Shown here: one piece after another, positions 27,400 through 38,100 of the stretch
Layout: each line of letters begins with the position of its first letter
Numbering within the stretch: the first letter of the stretch is position 1
From: Linepithema humile
Lineage: Eukaryota; Arthropoda; Insecta; Hymenoptera; Formicidae
Length of the DNA: 64,000 nt
Direction: 5' to 3'
Assembly (NCBI RefSeq): GCF_040581485.1
Contig: NC_090134.1
Span: 372,001 to 436,000, forward strand
Program-made: the position numbers and the translations under genes
The notes under the pieces: model-generated
The model's database searches: none
Told to the model about the DNA's origin: nothing
Seen by the model: only the letters and a program-made list of their open reading frames with translations

Positions 27400-28060
27400 T
27401 TATCTGCCTTCTAATAATTTCGGATAAAATTCATCTTCTAAAATTTCTGATAAATATGCATGAACCTTGCTATGGACTTTGTCGGCGGTATCGTAGAGAA
27501 AAGTGAAGCTTATAGGTTTTTTACATGGCACATGGTTGGTTCGCAAAATGATGGAGACTTCGAAATAACTTTGATCACGCAACTTTCGGGAACGAACGTG
27601 TCTACAAAAAGCGAGACTCCACGGAAAATGCTTATTTCAGTCGCTATCCGAAATAGCGAAAAAGTAGTAAAAAGAATAAGTCAAGACGATACGTAAAACT
27701 CGAGAGTTCCTTCGTGTCAAACCATAACACAGAAGTTATCCGAACCGTAAAATTTCTGCACCGTAAGAGACACAACTCGAATCTTATCCTCGCAACGATT
27801 GTTGCGTAAGTCTTGAAAAGCTTCGATCTGTTCGTATTCAGATTGATTCGTAATGATCGGTTTCTGACTACTCGTATCTTTTTTCTTTTTTTTACGACGA
27901 ATTGATTTCGCCCAAGCTTGCACAAATTCCGTACCAAATTCTTCCCAATATCAAGCGGAAAGACTCGACTGATATTTGACAGGGCTGCGGGATCGATCGG
28001 TGGCAAGATATGAAGTTCTTGGGATATTCATGCCAATATTGGGAAAATTCGGACGAAAAT
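27400..28060 (-). pseudogene. Unidentified coding remnant, intron-split or decayed
   Basis: Two - strand segments look protein-like but lie in different frames. The upper one (about 27,949-27,717) reads EEFGTEFVQAWAKSIRRK, then QSEYEQIEAFQDLRNN and VQKFYGSDNFCVMV to a stop. The lower one (27,601-27,400) follows a good acceptor ending TTTTTGTAG and runs 66 codons (DQSYFEVSIILR, then DKVHSKVHAYLSEILEDEFY) to TAA. No good donor of matching phase joins them. Above 27,949 coding-like sequence continues with stops and frame changes. It may be a real gene with misjudged splice sites, or a decayed copy. The + strand frame over 27,460-27,696 is also open, so orientation is not certain. The family was not recognised. 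Confidence 0.3.
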
Positions 28061-29471
28061 CCCGATATCAAATTGTGGCAAATATTACAACTTCCATAAA
28101 GCTACTAAACTTTAAAGATACGATTAAAACAAATTTATAGATTATTAATTAATAATTTACAATTTAGTGATAAATTGCGCATATAACCCATTATTTTAAA
28201 AGAAAGAATGTTTAAATATTTAATTTAATGCATAATTTTTTCTCAAAAGTGTGAAACAAAGGTGATTTCTAACTAATCAGGTACATATTTGAAATAAAAT
28301 GGCAATGTGTTTTATGTACTTTGTCACAGTTTCTGAAACGTATTCTTCAGAAACCGAACACAGCAGAACGTCGAGCAAAACCGCTTTCGCTTCGGAAAAC
28401 TAATATCGTGCATCTCTCGGTATATTACACCGTAGAAAAATGCGATTGTGTCGCATCTACAGTGTACTGCTGCAACACGATTCGTTTCCGAGCGCACACA
28501 CGTGTCTTGGCAGCCTTAACGCGGCGAGATGATACATGACGCGGCCTCGTTGTTAGTTACAGCGGTGTTGCAAACCGGACAGCACCCCATACAGAGAAAG
28601 AGAGAGAGAGGGAGAGAGAAACCGGAGGAAAAAAAGATGGAGAAGAGAGCTGGAAAGTACGTCGTTGCGCGAGCGCGAGAGCGAGGTTGATTATGGGAGT
28701 CGCCGCCGCCACCGTCGCCGTTGCCGTTGCACCGCGCTTCTTTATCGCAATTTGCGGCGCGAGCGTGCTGCATCTACGCGAATGAAACGTTCGCCTTGAA
28801 TGGGGAATGATTATTACAGATATACGACGCGGCGCGTGCACGCTCTCGGTACCGTAATATTTCTCGTACTCGCTCGCGTCTTCCACGATCCTTTGTCTTC
28901 CGGCGCGAATGGCAAGTATCTTGCGTGCGCCTGCTTCGAGCATCCTCCTTAAGCCGTAGACACCGCATTTTTATGCATATTAAAATGTACTACTTTGCCT
29001 ACCCAAGATGTGTATCAGTATACGTATACAGAATATCTCGGACGAACGACTGTTACTTTCAATTATACGATTTTTGTGTCATTCCTTTCGCAACAATTGT
29101 AATATCAACCAAAGTTGTGTCGTAGAGAGATTTCATGCATACTTTTTAAACCATACCTTTAAAAATGTAAGTTAAATACAATTGTTTAATCTACATATAT
29201 AAGCTATCATCAGGGAGAGGGACATTAAAAAAAAGTTAAAAATGTTACCTCCAAAAGCAATACATGATTTTGTATATTTGTTTAAAAGCAAAAGTTTAAA
29301 ATAATATATTTAATAAAATTTAACCGCGCTAACTATAATATTTTCCTCGAAGATTAAAGCGTTATGCTAATTTAATGTTTCAAGTATACCGATAATCTTG
29401 AGTTCAAGTTTGGGAGAGTTAAAAGTGGCGACATTAAAATGGCGATGACGGCTAAGTTGCTGGCGCCCATG

Positions 29472-29590
29472 AGATAAGAAGGCGTAGGGGGTACTTCTAA
29501 TGATGTCCCCGCCGGCTTAGGCGTCCGCCTCTGCTGACGAGATAAGCGATAATAATGTCTGTTATTGGTAAGCCAACGAGATAAACTATC
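29472..29590. promoter_or_regulatory. Cluster of GATA-type sites
   Basis: Two exact AGATAAG motifs (29,472-29,478 and 29,540-29,546), an adjacent CGATAA, then GAGATAA followed by CTATC near 29,578-29,590, in about 120 bases of moderately GC-rich DNA between AT-rich flanks. This could be a GATA-factor enhancer. No nearby gene is assigned to it. Confidence 0.3.
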
Positions 29591-30189
29591 ACGTGTCAAT
29601 AATCCGAGCGCACAGTCCAGTTACGATAGCAGAGGTAATCCTATTTATACTCGGCGATCCCTAACATGAAATCCTAGCAGGAAAGAAATAGCAGATAGAT
29701 AAAACAAAATTTATCCTTATATTCTGAAAAAAGGTAGTGTACATAATACGTTATATTTTTAGGGGTTTCTTTTAAAAATGATAAGACGATCTTTTTGACA
29801 AGTGATTAATTCGCTGATCGATCTGAGATGTGGCGCACTGATCGAGAATGACAGAGAAGGTACTTGATTCCCTCGAGAGGTGGGGGGAAAAAGGAGATTG
29901 TAAGCTAAGGGACACGTTAACCTCCTGTTACCACAATTATCTAAACCCGGCAAAACACCGTGCGCGCGCGACTGTGCACGCCACCGCAATTACATCCAAC
30001 TGGATGTAACCTGCTTTTTGTGCACGGTACAATTGTGTACGCTAATTCACAGCGGCTTTGGCTCTTAAACCAGGCCACGCTGTTGCCTGCCTTTATCTTA
30101 GACATGACTGCAATTATCCTGATATTTTTTAGAATGGTCAGAAGCGGATTTATAATTGCGAAAGACTTTGACATGAATGCATCGCGGTA

Positions 30190-30600
30190 AGCAATTTTTT
30201 ATAATAATATTACTACCTAAGTATTAGAAAAATTAGTAAAATTTTATAAAATTTAATAATTTTGTAAATATATAATTTATAAAATAAATTTAAATTTTTC
30301 GTTTAATTAATACAAACTCAAATTATAAATTAATTACTTTTGTTCTCTGAAACCATTAACTTTTATAACCGATTAAAAAATATAATTAAATATGCATAAT
30401 TTTGTTAAATAAATTTAAGTTTTAATTAATTCAAATATTTGAAATATTTCAAATTAATTAAGCTTAAACTTTAAATTAGTAAATTTCAAGCTCATAATTT
30501 GTTTTTACTACCTGCAACCATAAATTCAAAAAGCTCTGCATTATAAAAGCTTTTATTAATAATAAAAAATATATAACAATTCCTTTAATATTTAACTCAC
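30190..30600. other. Very AT-rich segment, nothing recognised
   Basis: Almost pure A/T with recurrent TTAATTAA and TTTAAATTA patterns. It directly precedes the MITE copy at 30,610 and holds no coding potential. Confidence 0.7.
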
Positions 30601-30609
30601 AAATAAATA

Positions 30610-30778
30610 TACGGAGAAAATTTTATATAAAAAAAATAATTATGTACGACAGTAATCGCGGACCGAAAATTTTTATTATGTTTCACATGTGAAAAATGTA
30701 GTAAAAATTTTTATAATTCCTTCATAGTCCGCAATTACTGCCGTACATAGTAATTTTTGATATAAAATTTTCTCCGTG
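30610..30778. mobile_element. Palindromic MITE, copy 1
   Basis: A 169-base element whose two ends are near-perfect inverted repeats over most of its length. The left end begins TACGGAGAAAATTTTATAT, and the right end read in reverse begins CACGGAGAAAATTTTATAT. It is flanked by TA on both sides (30,608-30,609 and 30,779-30,780), the target duplication typical of Tc1/mariner-type elements. Inner arms share the GCGGAC and GGAATTATAAAAATTTTT segments with the copy near 48,558. It has no coding capacity, so it would have needed a transposase from elsewhere. The strong palindrome should fold into a long hairpin if transcribed. Confidence 0.75.
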
Positions 30779-32673
30779 TAGATAATAATAAAATCATGAC
30801 TTTGCAAAGAATCTTTTTAAACTTGAGCTCATCTCTTATCGCGGTAACCAGACACTATCGCGGTACGGCCCATGTATCCGCCTGCGAAATACACCCGCCG
30901 GATCTCAAGACTGCGTGGCAGAATAAAGGATGCCACGTGATTCATTGTAAATGAAGCTAAGTATTTTCTGCGAAGCACGAGTAATTGACTCGAGATTATC
31001 GGCAGTTTATCGATGATATTTATTAAGAGTAAGAAGCAGAATAGATATTCCTTTTTCATTCGCCGATGAAGCTCGATGAGAGAGACTAATTACGATAAAT
31101 TTTCCTTTATCGAATATTCAAAGTGGCATACGAAAAGGATATCACAAGACAGATACGCCGCAATGGCATCAAAACAGAATATTCTTTATTATTTGTCGGC
31201 TCGCTTTAAAAAGCTTGATTTAAATATAATAAACTTCATATTTAATACCGTAAAAATAAATGGTGCTTTAATTCTATGTAAAAATATAGAAAATTTAAAT
31301 ATAAAAATATAAATAAAGGAGGGATAAAAATTTCTATTATAAAAAACTATATGTTAAATGCATAAAATGTAAAATAATGCTGAAATTTAAAGTAATTGAG
31401 ATAGATATTTATCCCAGTCGTGATAAACAAGTGTTATATAAAATCCGTCTTTTAAATTAATTATACGCAAGGTAACATTTCCCCAGATAATTTTTCCTCG
31501 CATAAAAAAACCCGTATATCAATTTAGAGCTAAGGAAATGTAATCATCTTTTCTCATAAGAATCGCATTACTGCTAAATGGAAACTCAATGATGTACGAG
31601 CTCGAGCTTAACCGTAAACTGACGCATCAAGATCCTCAGCTGTACTTTAACGTAGCGAGCGTATACGCAAAAATGGCGAATTATGCAAAAATACGCTTTG
31701 CGGAGCTGCTCTCAGATCAGGTCACGATCTCGGGTCGCAACCCCACGCATGACATTCCCAGCCGACAATGACGCCCCGGGTAGCGTATTTTCTCACGATT
31801 TGCATCGAGGAGGCATCATGCATCAAGCCCGACCCAGCATGCGTGGTTGCCTTTATGTAACGACGCGATTAAGCCAGACGTTTGCCTCGATAACGTCGCA
31901 TCTGATAAAAGACCGACCATCGACAATTGAGATTGTAGGCAGAATACAGTTTACTAAACTGCTTGAGCAAATTTCGCAACAATCCTCTCTACATCAAGCA
32001 GAATATGTTTAATATAGTCTGCAAAATAATATATTGTAAAAAATTTAATTTAATTTAAAATAAATATTATTTTAAGAAAATTTAAATGTTAGGCTTGGTT
32101 ATAAGGATATGTAACACTTGATATGAATTATTGAAAGGTGGTTGCGGAAGTAAAGAACAATCTATATAGAAAAACGTTTCATTGAGAAAAAAATTCCACT
32201 TGTAAAAAAATCAGTAAAGAAAACCTGATAGCTTCATAATGCGCTACATAATCATATTATAACCAAGCTCCATAATGTACTAAAACATTTAGACAGTGGC
32301 TGTATCTATTATTCCTCGCCGGAGCCATTGTATCAATTTAGCCCCGTCATAAACGTGCCTTAAGTCTATATCATTTTATATATCTTTCAATTAGCAACGC
32401 CTAAGCTACGCATTTTTCCGCACGGTGGCTGAGATTTTTTGACGGCCGGATCTTTTGTTCATGATTATCCACGTGGGCGTCCCTCACCCACGTGCGGCGC
32501 GCGCGTTTGGCGTCTCCTCTTGCCCACGTCTATCCGCATAAAGAAACGTCCGGCCGGCACAGACGCGGTTAACGGTACTCGAGGAGTTCCTCTACCACCA
32601 CCTGGCACTACTCCATCCACGTCCGCCCGTCGCTTCTTCTTCCTCCACCTAACCTGATTTCTTGACCCACTAT

Positions 32674-32675
<2 letters not shown>

Positions 32676-32719
<44 letters not shown>
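32676..32719. repeat. (GA)n microsatellite, longest in the window
   Basis: About twenty-two uninterrupted GA units in a CpG-rich segment. Such tracts can bind GAGA-type factors in insects, but this is probably a plain microsatellite. Confidence 0.95.
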
Positions 32720-32722
<3 letters not shown>

Positions 32723-32845
32723 GTGTTCTCGACCATTAATTCAATTACGGCCTTTCGCGGCGGACCCCGGTTAATTTTAGCGACATGCTAGTAGCCCGCC
32801 TGATATCGACCGGTAGACACCCGCTGTGATATTATATTTATAGTA

Positions 32846-33097
32846 TTATATCGATACATCGCTGCGCGGAGAACAATCGATGTCAGTCTCGGCAGTTGAA
32901 AGATTAATGCCCGAGTGTCCTATATCTTCCAAACGGATAACGTTGCTTTCTCTTAGTGCCAAGTCACGAAATGACATGAGTATAGCGCAAAATAATTCCA
33001 TGCCAAATAATATAAAAATCGAGATGATACTTGTAAGACATTCAACAAAAGAAACGAATAATAATTTGAATAATAAAAACGTTTTTACTTGTACTTT
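32846..33097 (-). CDS. Candidate membrane-protein exon, unidentified
   Basis: On the - strand a CAG acceptor at 33,100-33,098 is followed in phase 0 by 83 codons and TAA. The first half is strongly hydrophobic (LLFVSFVECLTSIISIFILF, then MELFCAILMSF), enough for one or two membrane segments. The second half is polar and acidic (RDLALRESNVIRLEDIGH, then ETDIDCSPRSD). This is what the last exon of a small membrane protein would look like, but no upstream exon was found and the opposite strand is also open, so chance is a real alternative. Confidence 0.22.
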   Translation of the reverse strand, partial: KVQVKTFLLFKLLFVSFVECLTSIISIFILFGMELFCAILMSFRDLALRESNVIRLEDIGHSGINLSTAETDIDCSPRSDVSI

Positions 33098-33379
33098 CTG
33101 TGCCAAACAACGGAAGGCTATACACATTATTTAACTGCTGAAAGTTATTTTTTATCACAGATTTTATTTAAACCACATTTAAGCCATTATTAAAAATTTA
33201 AAAATAATAACAACAATTAATTTTCTGTATTTTTATTTTATACTTCTTTATTTATCTCGAAAGCGTGCAAAAATTCAGGATTTTAAACGACTTTGTTGAC
33301 TTTTTAAAACAATATATTTTTAATATAAAATATTATATAAAAAATAAGTAGTAAAAATAAGTTTCCAGTTTTACATTCC

Positions 33380-33970
33380 CTCGCTTCTTATACGAGCATC
33401 TTCTCACTCTCACCCTCGCACAAATAGCGGAAATTTGCTTCGCTTCTTCGGTTGTAAAGTTGAGAGGACGATCCGGAAGCTAACTGGAGAAAGAGAGAAG
33501 AAGAAAATTCCTTCAACCGACTGAGACACCGCGAAAAACCTTATACAGTTATATGTAGTATTAGTTAAGATTCGATAGAGCGTACGGAGTAGAGTTCGAC
33601 AGGAAACGAAAGCGAACACGCGACCACACAGTTTCCGCTTGCAAGTGAACGAGCGAAACGGAAGTGAGACCGTGCTCGTCGTCCGTGACGAGCTTTTGTG
33701 CGAGCTTTTGTTCCCGTCTGCGAAAACTTCTGACTCGCGCGAGCTCAACTTCTCATAGCGCATTCAGGAAAAGCTCCTTTTTCCTCCGGCTCGTACCTCT
33801 CCGACGGCACCTCGTGGATTGCTTCTTTCGAGAAGCACTTCCGCGCCGGTGAGAAACTTCTAAAACGTGACAAAGTCCTCGCAGGACCTGTGTCCTGCCT
33901 CTCCCTACGAAAATATCCGAGTTACGAGAAGGACTTTTCTGCTTATACGAGCGCGCGTGACGTGACACGT
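33380..33970. promoter_or_regulatory. CpG-rich segment upstream of the LITAF locus
   Basis: GC- and CpG-rich DNA about 0.8 kb before the first recognised exon, bounded by AT-rich DNA on both sides. It includes a perfect 7-base stem with a 4-base loop (GCAGGAC and GTCCTGC, 33,881-33,898). Open frames on both strands have no ATG-to-donor structure fitting the gene. It is placed where a promoter or 5' untranslated exon could lie; the role is inferred from position only. Confidence 0.25.
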
Positions 33971-34764
33971 TTTGCTAAATTATTCGTTCGTCTAACATAA
34001 ATTATCTTAATTTTCCATAGACAAAGTTGATTTCGATATATAAGCGCAAACTACTTTTTATCATTTTATATATTACATAGGAATAATTTTATCAATTTTA
34101 TTCTATATTACACGTATTTTTAATTATATATAAAAAAATTAATTATGAAAGATATCCATTTACGTTCATTATTAAATATTATGCATTCCTAAAATTATTA
34201 TTATTTATTACAAATAATATATTGAGCACCTGAATATTCTATGTTTGTGCATTAATTTTGTCGCTCTTTTTAAATTTTAGACAATGCAATGCGGAAAAAT
34301 GCAAATTGAAAGTGGAAGAAGCAATATCGTCCGCATAAAGAGAAACAACTTCGATTCGCCGTTATCGATCTGATACTCACACGTAAACCTTCAGTTTCAG
34401 TTCAATGTTATTGTACATCAATCGTAGTCATAAAGTTCGAGTATGCTGGATAGATACATAGGAAGCCGAAAATACACGGAACATGAAAGAGGAGAAGGTT
34501 GATCTTTACATACAGCTTCGAATTGTTTAAGTTTTAAGAATAGTACAATCGAAATTAGGTTAACCTTGTAATAATAATAATGCGCGTTATTCATTCATTT
34601 TAAATTAATTTTATACAAAACGAGAAATAATTCATGTGAAAGACTATAGCGCCAAAATTATAGTACTAAATTTTACAAACACTGAAATAAAATTATTGTT
34701 AACAATTGTTACTAGAAAATATTTGTCATGTCAACTCTAACCAAATGTCTACTTTTTAATACAG

Positions 34765-34893
34765 TTGTATGCAGCAATCTGGTGCCCAGTGTGCGACGAG
34801 CGGGTAAGCGTCAAGGGAAGAGATACGTGCAGACTTCTCACACACGTCCGTAAATATCATCCCAAGATCGCTGACAAACGTTTGGACAATCCG
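34765..34893 (+). CDS. BED-like zinc-finger exon of the LITAF-locus gene
   Basis: After an AATACAG acceptor, 43 codons run in phase 0 to a strong donor (GTACGT at 34,894). The exon encodes a zinc-finger-like unit: AIWCPVC, sixteen residues, then LLTHVRKYHP. Possible ligands are Cys7, Cys10, His27 and His32 of the exon. An aromatic before the first Cys and a long gap before H-x4-H with leucines in front fit the BED finger pattern better than a classical C2H2 finger. BED fingers usually bind DNA, which would be unusual for a LITAF-domain protein. The exon has no in-frame ATG, so translation starts upstream. A possible preceding exon begins at 34,281 after TTTTAAATTTTAG, with an ATG at once, but no good phase-0 donor was found. 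Confidence 0.6.
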
Positions 34894-35947
34894 GTACGTA
34901 TGCTCGCTTTTCCAACAAACGCAGAGGAATATTTTTCAACTCTTCAATATCAAGATGACTAAAATATAGCAGCAGAATTTCGAAATCTCATATGCTGCTA
35001 CCAATATAGGAAAACATTAAAATATTGTTTTCATATTTTTGACTTTCCTGACATATTATTAAAAATTATGTTCTTATGATATCTTTTAATTTTATATCTC
35101 TTTTTCTTATTTGATATATTATTTCTACAATAGCGATAAAATTATTTTTAATTTAGTAAACGATCGACTTTGATTCTTTTTAAACTCTTAAAAAGCTCTT
35201 ATTTTTCTAAGATCCTAAGACTGCTATCTGAGAAATAAGATATCTTGATAGATGGGATAGATATTTTGATAGATGAGAGAACCGTACAGAAATTATGCGC
35301 AAAAAACGCGGAGACTATACGCTCATGTTTGTGGTGGTCTTATCGTATCGCGTTCCACCTTCGACCCTTCTCTTATCCATCCTGCAGACCCTCAACCTAT
35401 ACGTCTCTCGGGTCGAGAATGTAGTCTCTAAAATGATTATGGTGAGAAAGAGAGAGAGGAAGGAAGGGAGGGAGAGAGAGAGAGAGATTTTTGAAATAAA
35501 TGCTGCACGTGCAACGAATTTTAAGAAGTCACATGTCATGAACGCGGCTTATTACGTGTGTTACATTTCTAATTATTTCACAATAACACTTGTCTATTTT
35601 ATTTATTTAAATAATAATTTAACTTATTCTCATTTTTCATAATTTTCTATTTATAAAAAAAGTTTACTTACAGTAGATCAGAGAAAGATTTGTCAAATAA
35701 AGATTTTTATGTTTATAGAAATGTTAAATTTTATATATAATTCTTTACAATATATTATTTGATTGTAAAGTTTTGACTCAGTTTTTTTCGATGACAAAAT
35801 AAAAAAAAAACTATTCAATTCTTCTTCTTAAAAGAGCCTTTCATGGATTATCCTGTATATCGTATCCAAACTCGTAATTGAATTACGTAATATATACGAG
35901 ACAATCAATAATGACCACGTTTCTTACTTCTTCGTGTCTTTCTGCAG

Positions 35948-36122
35948 AAGAACGTAAAGTCGAAGATATCGTTGAATCGAATTTCGTCTTCAGGAATTTT
36001 GATCACGCCAGCCGACAATAGCAGCAGCAAGAAAAACAAGCCGAAGAAAATTTATGCTACTCGCGGTAGATACCCCGATGCAATTAAACCTTACGTATCG
36101 CACAATAGCCGAGAAAGAGGAT
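35948..36122 (+). CDS. Basic linker exon shared by both LITAF endings
   Basis: Follows a TTTCTGCAG acceptor and runs 58 codons plus one base, in phase 0 from the zinc-finger exon, to the donor GTATGT at 36,123. It encodes a low-complexity basic linker (KNVKSKISLNRISSSG, then SSSKKNKPKKIYATRGRYP, ending SHNSRERG) with a run of lysines resembling a nuclear-localisation signal. It ends in phase 1, and both exons that begin a LITAF domain (36,686 and 39,169) need exactly phase 1, so either can follow. No recognisable domain of its own. Reading past the donor would reach a stop at 36,164-36,166. Confidence 0.6.
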
Positions 36123-36465
36123 GTATGTGTGTGTTTTCGCGATTATATCCTCTAATTCGAGATTGATAAACGCTAAAATTCCATTCGATATTATTAAACA
36201 AAATATATGAAGAATGTTTCGGTCACGATTTTAAGCTTTCAGTTTAAGTAAAGACAAAGAAAAAAAAACGTTCAAATTACACGGAAAATATAAAGGAAAC
36301 GATGAAAACTCAAATAAGTAACAGAACAAAGACACTAGACTTACTAACCGCGGAACCGACCAGTACAATATGTTAGAGAAATTGGTGCTCAAATTTCCAT
36401 GTTCGATCATACCGACGTTGGATCGTTAATCACAGTTAACCACACTTTTCTTTCTATGTCACATA

Positions 36466-36468
<3 letters not shown>

Positions 36469-36509
<41 letters not shown>
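36469..36509. repeat. (TA)n microsatellite inside an intron
   Basis: About twenty TA units in the intron between the linker exon and LITAF exon A1. Confidence 0.95.
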
Positions 36510-36512
<3 letters not shown>

Positions 36513-36685
36513 ATAATCTAGAGAAATAGTTGAAATACAAGTAAAGCTGTGCGACGTCGGTGAGACCGACCCTTGGAAGAATGTTTTGTCGTCTGCGGTT
36601 TATCTAGCGCACCCGCGACGAGTCTGTGGTTCTGATTGTGGTTGGTGTGAAAGTTAAAGCTTAACACTCGCTTTCACCGTCGCAG

Positions 36686-36812
36686 TGGACACGTGGAAAT
36701 TGCACGGCGAGAGGAAAGTCTGCCCTCAATGCCAGAGGGAAGCTATACCGACGCTACACGCGCGCGGCAACAAACTGACAACATCTCATACCGGAGCTCT
36801 CTGTCTTCTCGG
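36686..36812 (+). CDS. LITAF domain, first half, copy A (exon A1)
   Basis: Acceptor CCGTCGCAG and donor GTACGT bound 127 bases. The frame reads DTWKLHGERKVCPQCQ, then REAIPTLHARGNKLTTS and ALCLLG. The CPxC zinc knuckle, about 26 residues, then a Gly/Leu hydrophobic run is the first half of the LITAF (LPS-induced TNF-alpha factor, also SIMPLE-like) domain. This domain binds one zinc through two CPxC knuckles and dips into the cytosolic face of endosomal or lysosomal membranes. The exon accepts phase 1 and leaves phase 2, so the split Gly codon GG/A is completed by A2 (37,598) or equally by B2 (40,568). Confidence 0.8.
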
Positions 36813-37597
36813 GTACGTACACGTCAAGGATCAATCATCCCGGTATGATTGATAGAGATTAATTTGATTAAATTAATAGAAGGCAGCTTTAAATAAATGT
36901 TGGAATAAAAAATCATTTTTAGAAAAGTTGCGGCGACACAAATGACATTAATTTCTTATAAAGAATTGCAAAGTATCTTCTTCATTGTATTTGGTAAATA
37001 GTTTATTTATTTAATCAGACACACTTAATTTTGAAGTATTACTATCCGTGATAAATATTGCGTACTATTAATACAACATTATCTTACTGCTTTATAATAA
37101 TCGAATATATTTTTCTTAATTATGAGAATAATTCGATAAAACTTTTTGTGTCCTTTATGCAACAACCGTTTTTTCTGCGACAGCCTTTGTTGACCTCCTT
37201 TAACAAGAGGTACTTTTTTCTTGACCTTTCCATCCAACATTCATGACTAGCTAGCCGAAATTTAGAACTGAGTTTTTTGGCGCGTACGTAAACGGCCACG
37301 GATTAATTTTACGCCCGCTATTCGACTGACTTTCTGCCTCGCTACGAGATTTTGCGTTCTGAATTTGAGAGATTAAATTAAAAATCCAAATTTAACTCAA
37401 CTTTAATTTAATTTCCTCCCTTTAAAAATTATTCTCTTGAATCTTTTTTAAAGGTGAGATTTTTAAACACACTACTTGCGCTAAATTCTTTTAAATAAAT
37501 CACTACTTTCTGTACGATTAATTTCATACAATATCGCTCACACATCGTGCAGTGTAAATGGGCTATCAGGTTCTCACCGCAGGGCAATTCGCAACAG

Positions 37598-37868
37598 ATG
37601 TTGGCCGTTTTGCTTTATTCCGTTAATGATGAGGCGCGCAAAGAGGGTCCGCGTGATTTGTCCGTTGTGCGGTCACGTTTACGGCACTTTCAAGTACAAA
37701 AACGCGGAGCTGACACCCTGCGAGCCCACCGACGCTGGAAACTTACAAGCGGCAGGGGACTTGTATCGCCTATATCCGCGAGTTTCCGCGTGCAAGCTAC
37801 AAGAGAAGAATTTCTGGAAAATTAATAAAGCACTCTGCGCGCATTCATTATCGATGCATCGTCAATAA
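37598..37868 (+). CDS. LITAF domain, second half, copy A (terminal exon A2)
   Basis: After a CAACAG acceptor one base completes a Gly codon, then CWPFCFIPLMM, a basic stretch RRAKRVRV, and ICPLCGHVYGTFKYK: the membrane-inserting segment and second CPxC knuckle of a LITAF domain. Most LITAF proteins end a few residues after this. Here about 55 residues follow (LQAAGDLYRLYPRVSACKL, then HSLSMHRQ) to the TAA at 37,866-37,868. No convincing donor lies before the stop, so the exon is read as terminal, backed by AATAAA at 38,019. The RRAKRVRV stretch is more basic than I would expect in this loop. If the long tail is wrong, a weak unseen donor would explain it. Confidence 0.8.
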
Positions 37869-38018
37869 CAAACGTCATTGTGTTTCTCTTGAATGAAGCG
37901 TTTTCAATATTACGCTCGTTTCGATATGAATGTATCAATATTGATCGTCAACAACGCAATTATGTTTATCGCGAAAGAGAAAGATTAATTAAAGCAACGC
38001 TTTATTATTCTACATTTT

Positions 38019-38024
38019 AATAAA
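38019..38024 (+). terminator. Poly(A) signal after LITAF exon A2
   Basis: AATAAA 151 bases after the A2 stop codon, directly before a long TA/CA/CG microsatellite. It supports A2 as a genuine transcript end. Confidence 0.5.
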
Positions 38025-38031
38025 GTGCTGC

Positions 38032-38100
38032 ATATATATATATATATACACACACCCACACACACACGCGCGCGCGCGCGCGCACACACATCTCTCAATA
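38032..38100. repeat. Compound (TA)n-(CA)n-(CG)n-(CA)n microsatellite
   Basis: About nine TA units, then CA units with one interruption, eight CG units and further CA units. Alternating purine-pyrimidine DNA of this length is a candidate for Z-DNA. It lies just past the poly(A) signal of copy A. Confidence 0.95.

Noticed and set aside
33410..33852. Open frames on both strands upstream of the LITAF locus
   Set aside because: Neither has an ATG-to-donor structure that matches the phase-0 first exon. The GTGAGA at 33,850 ends a frame with no start codon.
34486..34500. ATG AAA GAG GAG AAG as a first exon for the zinc-finger gene
   Set aside because: It would keep the frame, but the donor that follows (GTTGAT) is poor and nothing else supports it.
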